Positions 5,560 to 7,133 of a DNA stretch of 7,133 nt are shown here, piece by piece; positions within the stretch are counted from its first letter, which is position 1, and every line of letters begins with the position of its first letter. This DNA is from Pseudomonadota bacterium. Its GTDB lineage: Bacteria > Pseudomonadota > Alphaproteobacteria > Rhizobiales > Xanthobacteraceae. The translations under genes were made by a program, and so were the position numbers. Under the pieces are notes generated by a model. That model had not been told where the DNA came from. It worked only from the letters and a program-made list of their open reading frames with translations, and searched no databases. The stretch lies in assembly GCA_023390695.1 (NCBI GenBank), contig JAEWCJ010000291.1, forward strand, positions 1 through 7,133, read 5' to 3'.

Positions 5560-7099
5560 GGTTCTCGATCCCTGTGGCTTGGTGTGCAATGACGCGGGCA
5601 TCGGCGAGCGTCAGGAACGTTCGCTGCGCGCGCGTCGCGGTGTCCGGATGATCGGACCGGAAATGCCCGCCGCGGCTTTCGCGGCGGTCGCAGGCGGCGG
5701 CGGTGACCAGCAGGGCCGCCGCGGCCATGTTCTTCAATGCGGGCGAGGGCGCTTCGTGTTCGATGCGCAGGATCTCCGCCAGAGCCGACGTGAGGCCTGC
5801 CGCGTCGCGGATGACGCCGACCTTGGCCGACATCAACTGGCGCAATGCGCGCACCTGTTCCGAAATATCCGGCTGCGGCGCGAGCTTCTCGTCCTGCGCA
5901 ACATTGGTCTGCGCGTCGGGCAAAGCCGTCTTGATGTCGTCGGCGACCCGCGCCGCCAGCACCACCGCTTCCAGCAGCGAGTTGGAGGCGAGGCGATTGG
6001 CGCCATGCAGGCCGGTGGCGGCGACTTCGCCGGCCGCCCACAATCCTTGCAGCGACGTGCGTCCCTGCAGGTCGGTGGCGACGCCGCCCATGTGATAATG
6101 CGCAGCCGGCGCGACCGGGATCGGCTGCCGCGCCGGATCGAGGCCGGCCGACATGCAGGCAGCGTGCACGGTCGGGAAGCGCTCGGCAAATGCATCGCCG
6201 ATCGCCTGCCGTGCGTCGAGGAAGGCGCCGCGTCCGGCCGCGATCTCGGCAAAGACCCCGCGCGCCACGATATCGCGCGGCGCGAGCTCGGCGTCGGGAT
6301 GCAGGCGCGGCATGAAGCGCTCGCCGAGGCCATCGATCAGCGTCGCGCCGTCGCCGCGCAGGGCTTCGGTGGCGAGCGGCGCGGGGTCGCGGCCGATATC
6401 GATGGCGGTCGGATGGAATTGCACGAATTCGGGATCGGCGATGGTCGCGCCGGCGCGGGCGGCGATGGCGAGGCCGCTGCCGCTGGCATCCGCCGGATTG
6501 GTGGTGACGGCATAGAGCGCGCCGATGCCGCCGGTGGCGAGCACGATCGCGCGGGCCGGCAGAGTCACGCGCTTGTCGCCCGCCTGCGCCCGCAGTCCGG
6601 TCACGACGCCGTTCCGCGCCAGCAATTCCTGCGCGACAAAACCTTCCAGCAGCCGGATATGCGGCGCCTTGCGTACGGCCGCGATCAGCGCCGTCATGAT
6701 CGCCTGGCCGGCGGCGTCGCCCTTCACGCGAACGATGCGGCGCGCGGAATGCGCGGCTTCGCGCGAGACCGCGAGGCGGCCTTCCAGATCCTTGTCGAAG
6801 GGCACGCCGTAGGAGAGGAGATCGCGCACGCGCGCCGGCGCTTCGCTCACGATGTCGAGCGCCACCGCCGCATCGACGAGACCCGCACCGGCGATGACGG
6901 TGTCGCGCGCATGCGCGTCCGGCGTGTCGCCTTCGGCCACCGCCGCGGCGACGCCGCCCTGTGCCCACGCACTGGAGGCGCCTTCACCCAGGGGGGCGGC
7001 GGTCAGCACGGTGACCGGCCGCGGCGCGAATTTGAGCGCGCAGAACAGACCGGCGAGGCCGCCGCCGACAATGATCACGTCGTCGATTTGTTGCGACAT
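5537..7099 (-). CDS. nadB: L-aspartate oxidase
   Basis: NadB is a cytoplasmic FAD enzyme that oxidises L-aspartate to iminoaspartate, the first step of de novo NAD synthesis. With the start at 7099 it has 520 residues, close to the family norm. The FAD-binding GGGLAG lies at 12-17, with [12 protein letters not shown] at 42-53. [10 protein letters not shown] at 113-122 and ATGGIGALY at 188-196 follow. The active-site region has QFHPTA at 227-232, TEALRGDGA at 244-252, [11 protein letters not shown] at 271-281, AAHYHMGG at 332-339 and [16 protein letters not shown] at 363-378. H229, T244, E245, R275, H334 and R369 appear to match residues known to matter in the E. coli enzyme. The C-terminal helical domain ends with [16 protein letters not shown] at 470-485, usual for aspartate oxidases. 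The ATG at 7099 is favoured over a GTG at 7114 because AAGGAG lies six bases before it. The last 23 bases overlap nadC. A nadA gene is expected nearby but is not in the window. Confidence 0.96.
   Translation of the reverse strand: MSQQIDDVIIVGGGLAGLFCALKFAPRPVTVLTAAPLGEGASSAWAQGGVAAAVAEGDTPDAHARDTVIAGAGLVDAAVALDIVSEAPARVRDLLSYGVPFDKDLEGRLAVSREAAHSARRIVRVKGDAAGQAIMTALIAAVRKAPHIRLLEGFVAQELLARNGVVTGLRAQAGDKRVTLPARAIVLATGGIGALYAVTTNPADASGSGLAIAARAGATIADPEFVQFHPTAIDIGRDPAPLATEALRGDGATLIDGLGERFMPRLHPDAELAPRDIVARGVFAEIAAGRGAFLDARQAIGDAFAERFPTVHAACMSAGLDPARQPIPVAPAAHYHMGGVATDLQGRTSLQGLWAAGEVAATGLHGANRLASNSLLEAVVLAARVADDIKTALPDAQTNVAQDEKLAPQPDISEQVRALRQLMSAKVGVIRDAAGLTSALAEILRIEHEAPSPALKNMAAAALLVTAAACDRRESRGGHFRSDHPDTATRAQRTFLTLADARVIAHQATGIENHAAAAAL
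5569..5573 (-). promoter_or_regulatory. Ribosome binding site of nadC
   Basis: Read on the minus strand, AGGGA stands nine bases before the ATG at 5559, inside the nadB coding region. It decides the nadC start and fits coupling of nadC translation to ribosomes finishing nadB. Confidence 0.6.
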
Positions 7100-7105
7100 G
7101 TTGCG

Positions 7106-7111
7106 CTCCTT
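7106..7111 (-). promoter_or_regulatory. Ribosome binding site of nadB
   Basis: Read on the minus strand, AAGGAG lies six bases before the ATG at 7099. This strong site decides against the upstream GTG at 7114, which would place the Shine-Dalgarno within the coding region. Confidence 0.75.
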
Positions 7112-7114
7112 CAC

Positions 7115-7133
7115 CCTCCCCTGGAGGGGGAGG
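7115..7133. repeat. Edge of a palindromic C/G-run element upstream of nadB
   Basis: CCTCCCC (7115-7121) is the reverse complement of GGGGAGG (7127-7133), with TGGAG between them. The arms run to the window edge, so the element may be longer. From memory, similar CCCTCCCCTGGAGGGGGAGG strings are scattered between genes in Bradyrhizobium and relatives as small repetitive palindromes. I cannot verify that here, and only one copy is visible. Confidence 0.5.

Noticed and set aside
5517..6968. 483-codon open frame on the same strand as nadB but in another frame
   Set aside because: It is an Arg-rich shadow frame of nadB with no plausible domain.

Overview
The window looks like ordinary chromosomal DNA from a GC-rich alphaproteobacterium, most likely of the order Hyphomicrobiales (Bradyrhizobium, Rhodopseudomonas, Pseudolabrys-like). 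This rests on the codon bias toward G/C in third positions, a TAXI-type TRAP transporter, a long Ala/Pro/Glu-rich SleB-type cell wall hydrolase of a kind I recall from Bradyrhizobium relatives, and the nadB-nadC pair. The assignment is an inference from style and remembered protein similarity, not from a database comparison.

Left part (1-2046, + strand): the C-terminal 337 residues of a fused TRAP transporter permease run in from the left edge. After 17 bases comes a complete TAXI-family periplasmic solute-binding protein with a strong Shine-Dalgarno. A good intrinsic terminator at 2018-2046 closes this operon. Together the two proteins form a secondary, ion-driven uptake system for an unidentified small solute, probably an organic acid or amino acid.

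Middle part (2047-4617, + strand): a structured intergenic stretch with a two-part hairpin is followed by a small three-helix membrane protein of unknown function (start placed at 2152). Next comes a 678-residue cell wall hydrolase with an N-terminal membrane or signal segment, a long low-complexity region carrying four spaced copies of an EPFAIPQ..I.EAERI-like motif, and a C-terminal SleB-type hydrolase domain. The presumed catalytic glutamate is E524.

Right part (4648-7099, - strand): nadC and nadB, convergent with the hydrolase gene and separated from it by only 30 bases. They read nadB then nadC with a 23-base overlap, so they are almost certainly co-transcribed and translationally coupled. 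NadB oxidises L-aspartate to iminoaspartate and NadC converts quinolinate to nicotinate mononucleotide. NadA, the enzyme between them, is not in the window and may lie beyond the right edge. The right edge cuts into a palindromic C/G-run element just upstream of nadB.

I found no mobile element, CRISPR array, RNA gene or clearly novel multi-gene system. The points most worth a second look are the spaced repeats in the hydrolase, several unexplained strong inverted repeats (2064-2099, 2598-2634, 4652-4679, 7115-7133), and the uncharacterised small membrane protein.
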